A model generated the notes under the pieces. It did no database searches, had not been told where the DNA came from, and was given only the letters and a program-made list of their open reading frames with translations. A DNA stretch of 64,000 nt from Dipteronia dyeriana (lineage: Eukaryota > Streptophyta > Magnoliopsida > Sapindales > Sapindaceae), in the NCBI GenBank assembly GCA_032871835.1, contig CM065297.1, positions 31,939,598 to 32,003,597 of the forward strand. Direction: 5' to 3'. Numbering within the stretch: the first letter of the stretch is position 1; the number at the start of each line of letters is the position of its first letter. Shown piece by piece: positions 1-11,100 of the stretch. A program made the translations under genes and the position numbers.

Positions 1-1855
1 GGATATTGTAATCAATATAATCAGAAGAAGAAGAAAATCTTACCAACTTTTGGAGGCTCCTTCACTTAACGATATGCTTCTGTCTAAACCAATCTTACCA
101 ACGTTTGGAGGATCCTTTGCTTTACGATGTGCTCCTGTCTGAACCACTCGATCTTCCTAGCTATTTCCCGAAATTTGTAACCACGTGTGCGTGCGTCACG
201 GTCTCAGAAACTTGAATGAAGGATGTAGAGAGAATTGAAGAAACTCTTTCTTCTATGTGTTTTAAAAAACACAAAAGCATGAAACAAGATTTTATATATA
301 TTATTCTTACAAACTTTTTTTTTCTTATCCCACACAACAACATGCTTTCGGATTTATATTTGTTTTTTCTCTTTTCGCACGAAGAACAATATATATATAT
401 ATATATCATATCTTTTTTTTGACTTTTTGTTTCATTTGTACACACCAATTTGCATCATATGCAAACTCTTGTGTTTATAGTTGATATATATTTTTTAATT
501 ATCGTTTTCAAATATATCTAATATATTAAAAATGATAATAAGTATTTTAAATATAAATTTAAATTCAAATACTTAGATAAACGATTTAGTAAAAAATGAA
601 ATAATCCTATTATTTTATCTTCACCTAAATCCAAATATCAATTAACACCCTCCAATTAATAGTTAATTAATAATTCATAATTATCAATATAATTAAATAA
701 TCTAATTATTTAATTAACTTAACTATTAACATTCATGAATTAAATAATCTAATTATTCAATTAATTATTGAATAAATACGTGTCACTTTCGTAACACAAT
801 TAATTGGACAATCCAATTAATTAATCGTGACCCTTGTTAAGTAAATCGAACGGGCTAGCAAGGGGACCTAATGGATCAATAGTATTTTGAGCTCCAATAA
901 TCCTCGGAATCATTAATTAAACTCTTTAATTAATATTCCTTGATTATTAACTCTGGTGTTACTCCACTAAAAACCCGAAGCTACACTCTCTCAACTGCAG
1001 ACGCTTTTACATAGACCGATACAACTCGGTGTCCATCGATATAGCTATTACATATGGTGTGATCCACCACAATAGTTCATAATTAGAGCTGAGTCATAAT
1101 GTCCGTTATACCCCTTTAATTACATATATCCTTTAAGTACCGTTGATTCTACAATGAAAAATAAATCATATTTCCTCAAGGAACTAGGAGAACGCTTATA
1201 TTGTTCAAACCCCGAATCAACCTTTCAGGGAACTACCATCTACTTCTCACAAGAAGAAGTAGATTCCACTATTGTGTACATACCTTCCCAACCACAAGCC
1301 AAATCGAAATCCCAACATACAGAGCATATTGATCAGGAAATACATCTGACCTCACCCATGGTATATCAAAGACCATGATTTAACCTGAATGAGTCGATAA
1401 GACACTTAGGATTAAGATCCCCCACATATAGCCATCATTAGTTGATATATATGAATCTCATCGGTAAACGGATCTTGGTGAGAGATTCGTATAGATCATG
1501 ACCCAGTCCTATATGATCACATCATATAAGGTGCCTCCATTCCCATATCTTATATGAATGATTCAGGATAGAATCACCGTACATTACGAAATTGACCACA
1601 ACTATAGATTAACCACAAATAAAGTACCCAACTTCATTTGCTAACCATGGACTCTTTAGATTGTACGTCTCTTACTGTATCCATCTGTATATGACACTCA
1701 TATACACAATTTGAGATTACATCCGGCAATCTTGGATGTTAAATATATGCACAAGTTATAAAATAAATAACACAACAAGAATGAATTGAACCTTTCCTTT
1801 TATTTATTTCATAAATCCATTTACAAATTACATCTTTAGGGTATAAACCCCAACA
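1..1855 (-). repeat. Copia B 3' LTR (truncated by window start)
   Basis: Positions 1-1855 match 5980-6053 and about 7960-9472 almost base for base, with only small differences. The boundary with the internal region is set by CCCCAACA at 1848-1855, followed by the polypurine tract read on the minus strand. Judged from the other copy, about 135 bases of this LTR lie to the left of the window. No gene is seen in it; the short ORFs near 161-448 are chance frames in AT-rich LTR sequence. Confidence 0.9.
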
Positions 1856-1872
1856 ATCTGCCACTTGCACTA
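1856..1872 (-). other. Copia B polypurine tract
   Basis: On the minus strand the bases next to the LTR read AAGTGGCAGAT followed by TGTTGG. This is the usual plant copia plus-strand primer (AAGTGGGAGAT) with one G changed to C. It fixes the LTR edge at 1855. Confidence 0.75.
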
Positions 1873-4139
1873 AAGCATGTGAGGCATATCTCTAACCCTA
1901 GACCATCTAGGTGACCCAAAAACACTTTAGCCGGTAAGGTCTTCATAAATGGATCAACATGATTGTCTTGTAAGACTATCTTTGTGATGATCACATCTCC
2001 TCTCTACACTATCTCTCTAATGAGATGATACTTTATCTCTATATGCTTCCCTCTTTTATGGCTTCTTGGTTCTTTGGAATTAGCCATAACACCACTGTTA
2101 TCACATTAAAGTGTGATGAGCTTATCCAGATCTGGAACAACTTCCAGATCACTTAAGAACTTACATAGCCAAACAACATTTTTAGCAGCTTCACAAGCGG
2201 CTACATATTCAGCTTCCATAGTGGAGTCAACAATGTAAGATTGCTGGATACTTATCCATACAATAGCTCGACCACCTAGGGTGAATATTGTTCCAGACGT
2301 GGATTTTCTTGAATCCATGTCTGACTGAAAATCAGAATTTATGTATCCTGACGGGATCAAATCCTACCCAGAATACACTAGCATATAGTCTCTCGTTCTC
2401 TGAAGAAACTTGAGAATTGTCTTGATAGCATCCCAGTGGTCCAATCCTGGGTTAGACTGGTATTTGCTAACTACTCCCACTGCATAACAGATGTCCGGTC
2501 TCGTGCATAACATAGCATACATGAGATTACCTACTGCGGATGTATAAGGTACACGTCTTATATCCTCAACTTCTTGAAGTGTCTTAGGACATTGTTCCTT
2601 AGACAAGTGAACTCCATGCTTGGAAGGTAAATTACATTTCTTAGAGTTCTTTTTTGAAAATTGCACAAGAATCTTATCGATATATGATGCCTGAGACAAT
2701 GCTATGCGTTTGTTCTTACGATCCCTTATAAGTTGGATCCCTAGAACATAACTTGCCTCTCCCAAATCTTTCATTTAGAATTGGCAAGCCAGCCAACCCT
2801 TTACATCAGACAGTACTCCCACATCATTCCCAATGAGTACGATATCATCTATTTATAGGATCAAGAAAACTACTTTCTTATCAATGATGAGTTTGTAGAC
2901 ACAAGGCTCATCGACGTTCTACTCGAATCCATAGGTTTTGATCACATCATCAAACCTTATGTTCCAAGATCTAGATGCTTGGTTAAGTCCATAGATGGAC
3001 CTTTACAGCTTGCAAACCTTTTGCTCTTGATCTGAAGACACGAATCCATCTGGTTGCATCATATAAATGCTTTCGTCAAGATTGCCACTAGCCTTGCTTT
3101 GAAGGTCAATACCTTCCCATCTACTCCTCTATTTCTCTTGTAGATCCACTTACACCCTATGAGTTTTACCCCATCCGGTAAGTCTACAAGATCCCAGACT
3201 GAGTTAGAGTACATGGACTCCATCTCGAGATTCATGGCTTTAAGCTATTCCTCTTTATCTAGATCTTCCATTGCATTCTTAAATGTCAATGGATTATCCA
3301 CACTATCAGCAGAGACAACACCTTGTCCCTCACCTATACTTAAATAACGTTCAGGTTGTCTCACAACCCTCTACTACGTCTAGGTGGTAGTGTATCCTGA
3401 TCAAGAACCATCTGACTCTCATATGTTTATGGATCAGTTACTATTGTTGATAAAACACTAGTCTCACCAGACTCCAACTCATTCAATACAATCTTAGAAT
3501 GAGGTTTATGGTCACTAATATAATTGTCCTCAAGAAACGTTACATTTGTCGATACAAATACTTTGTTATCTTCGGGACTATAGAAGTGTCCACCTCTGGT
3601 CTCCTTGGAGTATCCTACAAACAGGCAGACCATTGACTTGGAGTCTATCTTTCCACTTTCGTTCTTCAGCACGTGTGCTGGACACCCCCATATGTGAAAA
3701 TGTCGTAAACTAGCTTTACGACTATTCCATAACTCTAGTGGAGTCTTAGGAACAGATTTGAATGGCACCACATTCAAAATGTATGCCACTGTTTGTAACG
3801 CATATCCCCAGAAGGAATTTGGTAATGATGAGAAACTAATCATAGATCTCACCATTTCCATTAGGGTTCTATTTCTCCTCTCTGCTACACCATTTTATAG
3901 AGGTGTACTGGGAGCTGTGAGTTGGGAAACTATCCCATGCTCGACCATAAAGTCTTTAAACTCTTGGTCAAGGTACTCACCTCCACGATCCGATCGTAGT
4001 GACTTGATAGACCTACCTAATTGATTCTCAACTTCAGCTCGGAACTCTTTGAACATTTCAAATGTTTCTGACTTCCTTTACATTAGGTAGACGTATCTGT
4101 ATCTTGAGTAGTCATCTAAAAAGTGTGAGTGCTTTGGTA
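1873..4139 (-). pseudogene. Copia B pol remnant: integrase, reverse transcriptase, RNase H
   Basis: The minus-strand frames form a decayed copia polyprotein. Integrase core lies at about 3427-4135: it starts with FLDDYSRY, keeps the SDRGGEY-type motif and NGVAERRN, and contains stops near 3890 and 4080. Reverse transcriptase lies at about 2364-3400, with MKDLGEASYVLGIQ and SQASYIDKIL. The catalytic YVDD is destroyed: the Tyr codon is a stop (2853-2855) and Val is Ile. RNase H lies at 2106-2360, with RKSTSG and DSTMEAEYVAACEAAK. Upstream integrase, protease and gag are absent; the reading stops abruptly at about 4139 in non-coding sequence. In an intact element these enzymes would copy and insert the element. 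Confidence 0.88.
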
Positions 4140-5831
4140 TAAATTTAAACATGATCCATGAACATGTTTAATGAACTAGAACTACCCCACCCTAAAACTA
4201 GTTACTATACCACGAAAATCCAACATACCACAAAGAAGTTCCGCCTTAGGGTCGGTCAAGTCTTTGCATGTTGGACCGAGACATTCTTAATCAAATGATA
4301 TTATAGAATAACTCTTATTCCATATCATTCAACCATTGTTTATTCAGTCAGGTTTTTAATTAACAAACTTAATCAAAACCTTTGTGAGTGTAACCCACCA
4401 TTTCAGATCTCACGAGCTTAACTCGAGAATTACTGCCTTAGGGTCGGTCAATCCCGAAATACCCTCAGAAATCCTATCAGTTAGGAAGTCAACCTTGGTA
4501 TTGACCTTTGTGGAAACCCTCATTAGGGAGGACGAAAGCAAAGCCATCGCGAGGCCCCACTCGGATCTCATGGTGTTGAACTAATGATAAAGACCGCGGG
4601 ATATATATGTCATATATCCCTCTCCCACTCACTATTTTAAAATTAGGGTTTCTATTAACCGTTAATACACCTAGACTCTACAGGATTAAACGACTAACTT
4701 TAATCAAGTTATCTAACGCATTAACTAATTAGAAACTAATTCTAATTAACTAATAAATTAGTAATGATTTTTAACAATTAAAAATCTAATCTATTAGTTT
4801 ATAATCTAAGCATTTGTAAACTTTTTACTAAGGTCAGATTATTATGATAGTGTTTACCAAGTTTTAACTATTAAAATTCTAACAATTTATACGGTTAATT
4901 TATTATTAGGTTAATAATCATATTAATCCTAATTATAATAAATGACCATATTAATCTATTTATTAACTTATTAAACTCTTTAATAAATAGATTAATATTA
5001 ATGAGAATTACCAAGTTTTCTAACCATTTAAAAACTAATCTCATTATTCATAGCCATTTATGTATATTGTCCATTTTAATCACATTAAAATAAAATACAT
5101 AAAATATCAGGCTATGATGCATGTATGACATATCAAATATATTTGTGTAGACACATCTAATATAAATGAGATACGTATGCGTGACAATACTTTTATCATC
5201 ACATAATATAAAGTATACCTGAATTGACCGAGTACTGTGGATTATTTAACCTAAAAATTGGAATATAAAATTTCAAAAAATTCCCCCAAGGCATTCCTTG
5301 GTCTTCTTGTAAATTTAGAAGTCTTCCAGTCTCTTCAGGTCACTCTGATTCATCTCATGAATTTGAAACAGGAAATCTGCACGGAATGCACTAGGCAACA
5401 CTTGCCAACGGAACTGTGCAAGATGTGAATAATGTCGTATGAACAGTACCCTCGGTGATCAGTACCACCGGTGAACAGTGTCCGGTGAACAGTGTCATCG
5501 GTGAACAGTGTGTGAATAGTATAATGAATAGTCACGCGAACAGTACGGTGAACAGTGTCTGTGAACAGTATCGTCGTCGCACGTGTTTCCAGTTCTTCGT
5601 TTACAGGTTACAATTTTTTTGTATTATTATTTAAAATACAATAACAGTAAAAATAAAAATAAAATTTATACAACCCATAAACCCTAAATTCATAATACCA
5701 TATCAACTACAATCAACCATTTTTAAATTAAACAATTTAATTATAAACATCCATACAATCATAAAGATAGTGCCTACACATTCATACATACAGGAGCATC
5801 AAAAACAATTTCCTGTTCTGAAAAATAAATT
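4140..5831 (-). other. Copia B leader and non-coding internal sequence, gag missing
   Basis: This 1.7-kb stretch lies between the primer site and the truncated integrase, where gag and protease should be. No ORF with gag or protease features is seen on either strand. It holds AT-rich sequence, two copies of the phrase CCTTAGGGTCGGTCAA (about 4245 and 4438) and a run of GTGAACAGT-type repeats (5430-5575). It is probably the long 5' leader plus foreign or rearranged sequence joined directly to integrase by a deletion. Confidence 0.6.
5430..5575. repeat. Short direct repeats of GTGAACAGT type
   Basis: The motif GTGAACAGTGT or a close variant (GTGATCAGTAC, GTGAATAGT, GCGAACAGT, GTGAACAGTAT) occurs about nine times in roughly 145 bases. 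On the transcribed (minus) strand it reads ACTGTTCAC. The spacing is irregular, so this is a clustered motif rather than a clean tandem array. Confidence 0.75.
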
Positions 5832-5846
5832 GGCTCTGATACCAAT
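5832..5846 (-). other. Copia B primer binding site (initiator Met tRNA)
   Basis: The minus strand reads ATTGGTATCAGAGCC immediately after the LTR end. TGGTATCAGAGC is complementary to the 3' end of plant initiator methionine tRNA, the standard copia primer. Confidence 0.9.
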
Positions 5847-6053
5847 TGTTGGAACCCCGTTCACCAGTCATGCAACGGAATTAGATTTTAAATTTTTTAT
5901 ACAGATCATAATCTGTATTTGGGACCAGTGAACTTGGGATCGTAATTATTTTTGGAACTCATACGTACAATATGTATACACAGGAAATTGTAATCAATAT
6001 AATCAGAAGAATAAGAAAATCTTACCAACATTTGGAGGCTCCTTCACTTTACG

Positions 6054-7958
6054 TGACGCAGTGGAAAATACTAAAGAAATAGACCAACGTCTAATTTCTA
6101 TGAAAACTGGAATCCACCAGAAAAATGAAAAGAATACTTCTGAAATTTTATTCAATAATGAACTACTGAGCCTTTCGGCTTAAAAGGCTATTTAAAATAA
6201 AAATCCTAACCCGAATATTTGTTGGACAAGAAACGAGATTACATATTAAAAGCTGCCAAAATAGCGAAAACTGCCTAAAATAGCAAAATTACAAAAGTTT
6301 CGGAAATAAAAGATACTAACAACCCTAAACAAGCCGGAATTAACGGTAGGCGATTCTAGCTTGTCAAAGTCAACTTTTGACTAAAAAGGAAATTTTCCAA
6401 AAAGGAAAGAACTGCAATTTCAGGGGCTAAATGATGGAATTTGGCTGAAAAAGGTCGTGCCTCAAGACCGAAGGTTTTGACTTTAGAAGATCTTATTGAT
6501 TCCCTTCAATTAAAGTCATTTATTCTTGGATATAGGATGGTCCCACAAAGCCATGTGGGACTGAGCCTTTTGTTCTACATCAGTTTCCTCTACTTGCAAA
6601 GAACTCAACCTCGAGTTAGGTTCAGGATAAAGAGGCTCTTCCGCTTGATACTGAAACAAGTCAGCAACATTGAAGGTATTGGAAATCCCCATGGTCTCAA
6701 GTAGGTCGATCACATATGCATTATCATTGATCTTATTCAGAATCTGGTACATACCATATTTTTTGGGCTTCAGTTTATTATAAGTCCCAACTGGGAACCT
6801 TTCTTTGAGCAAGAAAACCATTACTAAGTCGCCCTCATCAAACACCTTCCGACGTCTATGCTTGTCTACAGTTGCCTTGTATTTCACATTGGTTTATTCC
6901 AGTTTCTGTCTCACATCTGCTTGCACCGATTGAGCTTGAGTAGCCATGTTTTCTGCAACAATACTAACTCTCGGACCCTTTGTTAAATGAATTAAATCGA
7001 CAGTATGCTTCGGTGGTGACACATATGTCCCAGCGAAATGGGATTTTCCCGTGGCGCTATGTACAACACTATTGTAGGCAAACTCAACTTGAGGTAATGC
7101 ATGATCCCATTGTTTCAGTTTATCTCTACAAATGCAACGGATCAAATTTCCCAGGGTCCTATTCGTTACTTCTGTTTGTCCATCAGTTTGTGGGTGTGCA
7201 GTAGTACTACGTTTTAGAGACGTATTAAACATCTTCCACAGGTTAGCCAAAAGTGGCTAAGGAATTTTGTGTCACGATCAGAAGTAATTGATTTTGGCAC
7301 CCCATGTAATCGGACCACTTCTCTGAAGGATAGCCTGGCTTTGTGCGGCAATGGATGAAGTGAGCCATTTTTTAGAACCTGTCAACCAACATCAAAACTG
7401 AATCTACTCCTTACTGGGTACGGGGTAGCCCCAATACAAAATCGGTAGACAAGTCTTCCCAAATATTGTTAGGAACAGGCAAAGGCATATAAAAACCAGT
7501 ATTTTATGACTGACCTTTAGACACCTGACAAGTATAACACCTCTGTACAAAGCTACAAACATCTAGTTTCAGTTACAACCAGAAATACAGCTTCTCCAAG
7601 CTAGCCACCATTTTGTCTCGTCCTAGGTGTCCATTCAATCCACCTCCACACAAGTCACAGGTTAACTTCTCCCGGAAAGACGTCCTAGGAATACACAAAC
7701 AATTTCCACGAAACAAATACCCATTGTTCTCATGAAAATCACTTATAGGCTGCTTCTCAATACATTTTGACCAGATTTCCTTGAAATCTTCATCCTCTCC
7801 ATACAATTCCTTCAAAAAATCAAACCCCACAATCTCATGAGCTAAGGTTACGAGCAGGGTGGCACGGCGGCTTAATGCATCAGCAACTCGGTTCAAAACC
7901 CCTGACTTGTGCTTGATAACAAAAGGAAATTTTTGAAGGAAAGTGACCCACCTGACAT
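6054..7958 (-). mobile_element. Truncated Ty3/gypsy fragment (chromovirus-like) in the copia B LTR
   Basis: The fragment reads on the minus strand from the end of RNase H through integrase to a 3' non-coding region or LTR that ends CACTGCGTCA at 6054. That clean CA end, next to TTACG, looks like a true 3' LTR terminus. The other end stops inside RNase H, so gag, protease, reverse transcriptase and the 5' LTR are lost. Positions 6054-6515 are non-coding, most likely 3' untranslated region plus LTR; the inner LTR edge is not visible. Confidence 0.8.
6516..7958 (-). pseudogene. Gypsy RNase H end and integrase remnant
   Basis: On the minus strand the RNase H tail reads RWVTFLQ, HKSG and [10 protein letters not shown] (7870-7958). 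The integrase zinc-binding region follows, with NGHLGRDKM and RCYTCQ, then the core (about 7200-7450: [19 protein letters not shown]). The C-terminal third (6894-7250) has [16 protein letters not shown] and QVEFAYN, and the tail (6516-6887) has [11 protein letters not shown]. Several stops and at least one frameshift break it. The motifs are those of plant chromovirus-like gypsy elements, but no chromodomain is clear, so the lineage is not assigned. Confidence 0.85.
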
Positions 7959-9472
7959 GCATATATATATCTCTTCTTTTTTTTTTTCTCTCTTTTCGCA
8001 CGAAGAACCATATATATATATCAAATCTCTTTTCTGACATTTTGTTTCATGTGCACACACCAATTTCAATCTTATGCAAACTCTTGTGTTAATAGTTGAT
8101 ATATATCTTTTAATTATCCTTTTCAAATATATCTAATATATTAAAAGTGATAATAAGTATTTTAAATTTAAACTTAAATTCAAATACTTAGATAAATGAT
8201 TTAGTAAAAAATAAAATAATCCTATTATTTTATCTTCACCTAAATCGAAATATCAACTAACACCCTCCAATTAATAGTTAATTCATAATTCATAATTATC
8301 AATATAATTAAATAATCTAATTATTTAATTAACTTAACTATTAACATTAATTAATTAAATAATCTCATTATTCAATTAGTTCCTGAATAAATATGTGTCA
8401 CTTTCATAACACAATTAATTGAACAATCCAATTAATTAACCGTGACCTTTGTTACGTAAATTGATCGGGCTAGCAAGGGGACCTCATGGACCCACAGTAT
8501 TTTGAGCTCCAATAATCATCGGAATAATTAATTAAACTCTTTAATTAATATTCCTTGATTATTAACTCCGGTGTTATTCCACTAAAAAACCGATGCTGCA
8601 CTCTCTCAACTGTAGACGCTTTTATACAGACCGATACAACTTGGTGTCCATCAATATAGCTATTACATATGGTGTGATCCTCCACAGTAGTTCACAATTA
8701 GACCTGGGTCATAATATCCGTTATACCCCTCTAATTACATATATCCTTTAAGTACCGTTGATTCTGTAATGAACAATAAATCCTATTTCCTCACAGAACT
8801 CGGAGAGCGCTCATATTGTCCAAACCCCGAATCAACCCTTTAGGGAACTACCATCTACTTCTCACAAGAAAGAGTGGATTCCACTATTGTGTACAAACCT
8901 TCACAGCGACAAGCCAAACCACAATCCTAACATACGGAGCATATTGATCAGGAAATGCATCTGACCTCACTCATGGTATATCAAAGACCACTATTTAACC
9001 TGAAGGAGTCGATAAGACACTCAAAATTATGATCACCCACATATAACCATCATTAGTTGATATATATATGAATCTCATTGGTAAACAGATCTAGGTGAGA
9101 GATTCATATTGATCATGGCCTAGTCCTATATGATCACATCATACAAGGTGCCTCCATTCCCTTATCTCATATGAATGATTCAGAATAAAATCACCATGCA
9201 TTACAGAATGGACCGTAACTATAGATTAACCATAAATAAAGTACCCAACTTTATTTGCTATCTATGGACTCTTTAGATTGCACGTCTTTTACTATATCCA
9301 TCCGTATATGACACTCATATGCATAGTTTGAGATTACATCTGACAGTCTTGGATGTTAAATATATGCACAAGTTATAAAATAAACAACAAAACAAAAATG
9401 AATTGAACTTTTTCTTTTATTTATTTCATAAATTCATTTATAAATTATATCTTTAGGGCATAAACCCCAACA

Positions 9473-9772
9473 GTCCTAGCTCATAGTCTATTGGGATACT
9501 CTCGGGTACCAGGTTCTACCAGTTGGGGGGGGGGGGGGGGGTGATACCCTCTGTAACCAACCGGAGGTGGACATTTTCTATGAAGGATGTAGCCTGTTGC
9601 TCTAAAATATTTTGGACAATCATTGGGGGGACTGGAGCCTGAGCGGTATCAGCTGTGCTGGAACAGAATTATGATGCTTCGATCTATTACCCTTCCCTTG
9701 AGCCTTCCTGGTAAAAGCTACGGATTGGTTCCCAGATGCTTCAGTTTCCCCTGGGGAGGATCGAAGTCTCAT
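9473..9772 (-). pseudogene. Tat-2 gag N-terminal fragment
   Basis: A minus-strand frame starts at an ATG (9772-9770) about 80 bases inside the Tat-2 LTR and runs to the copia B boundary, about 100 residues. Its end, FIENVHLRLVTEGI, matches IMDNVRLRLAAEGI in the Tat-1 gag, and RKAQGKGNRSKHH matches RKVQKKGRKSKHH there. The two are homologous gags. A 17-G run (9525-9541) reads as polyproline in this frame and may be a recent expansion or a consensus error. The rest of gag and pol lies left of copia B, outside the window. Confidence 0.72.
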
Positions 9773-9850
9773 GATGTTATTACTTCTGTAAAGAGTTAAA
9801 CATGCAATTTAAAATGGGTGTAGAATCTCCCTACAGACGGAGCCAAAAAG
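9773..9850 (-). other. Tat-2 primer-site region and leader
   Basis: On the minus strand the bases after the LTR read CTTTTTGGCTCCGTCTGTAG. They match the Tat-1 counterpart CTTTCTAGCACCGTCTGTGG. The phrase around CCGTCTGTGGG is common just inside the 5' LTR of plant Tat-lineage elements. The tRNA used is not assigned. Confidence 0.6.
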
Positions 9851-10054
9851 TTTTAACCGAAAGTTCACACTTTTTGAGGAATCTCAGCTAATGCCCTCAA
9901 GACCTCTACCTAAGTAGATTGCGGTCAGGGTAGGTAGATTCGGTACCGATTTCACTTGTAAAATTGGGTGAAAAGAATGATAGTGAACCGAGTGGTGTTA
10001 TTTTATTCAACAATGAGGTAAGTGTGATAATATGAAAATTACTCTAAAACTCTC
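9851..10054 (-). repeat. Tat-2 5' LTR, inner part
   Basis: Read on the minus strand, the last 200 bases of this LTR end CGGTTAAAA beside the primer region. They align with the Tat-1 LTR end (GAGGGTGTTAG against GAGGGCATTAG, then CCGTTAACA). With 24015-24839 it makes an LTR of about 1.03 kb, the same length as the Tat-1 LTRs. The bases CTCTC at 10050-10054 are the target duplication of Tat-1. Confidence 0.75.
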
Positions 10055-11077
10055 TGTTAATAGCCAATTTTGGCTAGAGACCAAAGAGAGATTTTCCACT
10101 CCTCCAGTCTGAATCCAAGCATGAGATCACCTACCCCGGAACCTCGGGTCCCAGGGTCGAGCTTTGGAACCACCCTGTAAAAGCAGGAAAAGGTCGTCGA
10201 GCTTGGAAAGCATCTGTGGAGGTATCTGACACGATCAAATAGAACTCCTTACACCAAAAAGAGAATTCAGGTAAAGCCTGACGCATGACGAACCAACCTC
10301 CCCAAACTCGGGATCACCTTGCAACCTCCCCAGAAGCCCACCTGAGTCCCGTTACCACCAAAGGATGCCCACGAGGCCATCATCAACTCTAAGAGACCCA
10401 GAAAGGTTTGACCAAGCTCCTAAAACCAAGACCGAGGCTTAGATCTGCCACGCCCTATGAAACAGCGAACACCGAGCTCGACAACCTCCATGAAGAATCA
10501 CCCCATGAATACACACGAAATCATATCTACTGTATGGTAAGTGATTGAGTCCAAAGAGGAAACAAACTTATCTCCGCCAAAGATATTCTCAAATTCATTT
10601 ATTAATTCAAAGTTAATGACTTTTAAATAAATGGTCCCGCCTGATAAGAGGGGAACAGATTCAGAGGATCACAGTGGAAGATTCACTAGTTTAACCTATT
10701 CGAACCATGTATAAATGGACCAAAGGTGAAAGATGAAAAGAGGGACAAAAAAAAAGAAAAAAAAAAGAGGAAGGTAGATTTGACTTTGGCCTTAATTCTG
10801 GAATCAGAACACGACCATTGTTGTATTCTATTATTCGACAGGCATGAGGTTGCCACTCTACCGTATCCCCGTGTAGTTAAGAGCGCTTGAGAGATTTTTG
10901 TATGGCATGCATGATATATAATAAAGAGCTATATTCCCATTTTGATTTCACATTTAAACATCCATCTTTGTTCAAACAAGTTAGGTACGAGATACCTACC
11001 CCGACCCCCACCTCCGTGGTAGCGATCTCGAGGGTGTTAGTTGAAATTTCTCACCTCGAGTAAATTTTCCGTTAACA
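10055..11077 (+). repeat. Tat-1 5' LTR
   Basis: The LTR starts TGTTAATAGCC and ends CCGTTAACA, 1023 bp. It matches 22989-24014 along its whole length. A TATA-like TATAAATG lies at 10710-10717; the 3' copy has TATAAATA at 23644-23651. A purine-rich A-tract (10747-10772) also occurs in both. Confidence 0.93.
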
Positions 11078-11100
11078 CTTTCTAGCACCGTCTGTGGGAA
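11078..11100 (+). other. Tat-1 primer-site region
   Basis: The bases directly after the LTR read CTTTCTAGCACCGTCTGTGG. Position and the CCGTCTGTGGG core match the primer-site region of plant Tat elements. The cognate tRNA was not determined. Confidence 0.6.

Larger units (their letters stand above)
1..9472 (-). mobile_element. Copia B: Ty1/copia LTR retrotransposon, left end outside the window
   Basis: Read on the minus strand the order is 5' LTR (5847-9472), primer site (5832-5846), leader, integrase, reverse transcriptase, RNase H, polypurine tract, 3' LTR (1-1855). Integrase before reverse transcriptase is the copia order. Both LTRs have the same inner and outer structure (TGTTGG at one end, CCCCAACA at the other). 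The 3' LTR is cut by the window start, so a target duplication cannot be tested; the five bases after the right end are GTCCT. Gag and protease are missing, so the copy is defective. It lies inside the gag of the Tat-2 gypsy element. Confidence 0.9.
5847..9472 (-). repeat. Copia B 5' LTR, interrupted by a gypsy fragment
   Basis: The LTR runs from TGTTGGAACCCC (5847) to CCCCAACA (9472). Positions 5847-6053 and about 7959-9472 are LTR; 6054 to about 7958 is a foreign gypsy fragment. Against the 3' LTR, about 280 bases (window positions roughly 70-355) are missing at the join. The fragment therefore replaced part of the LTR rather than simply inserting into it. Confidence 0.88.

Noticed and set aside
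161..448. 95-residue minus ORF and overlapping plus ORF
   Set aside because: Both lie in the copia B LTR, are low-complexity, and the same region in the other LTR does not keep the frame.
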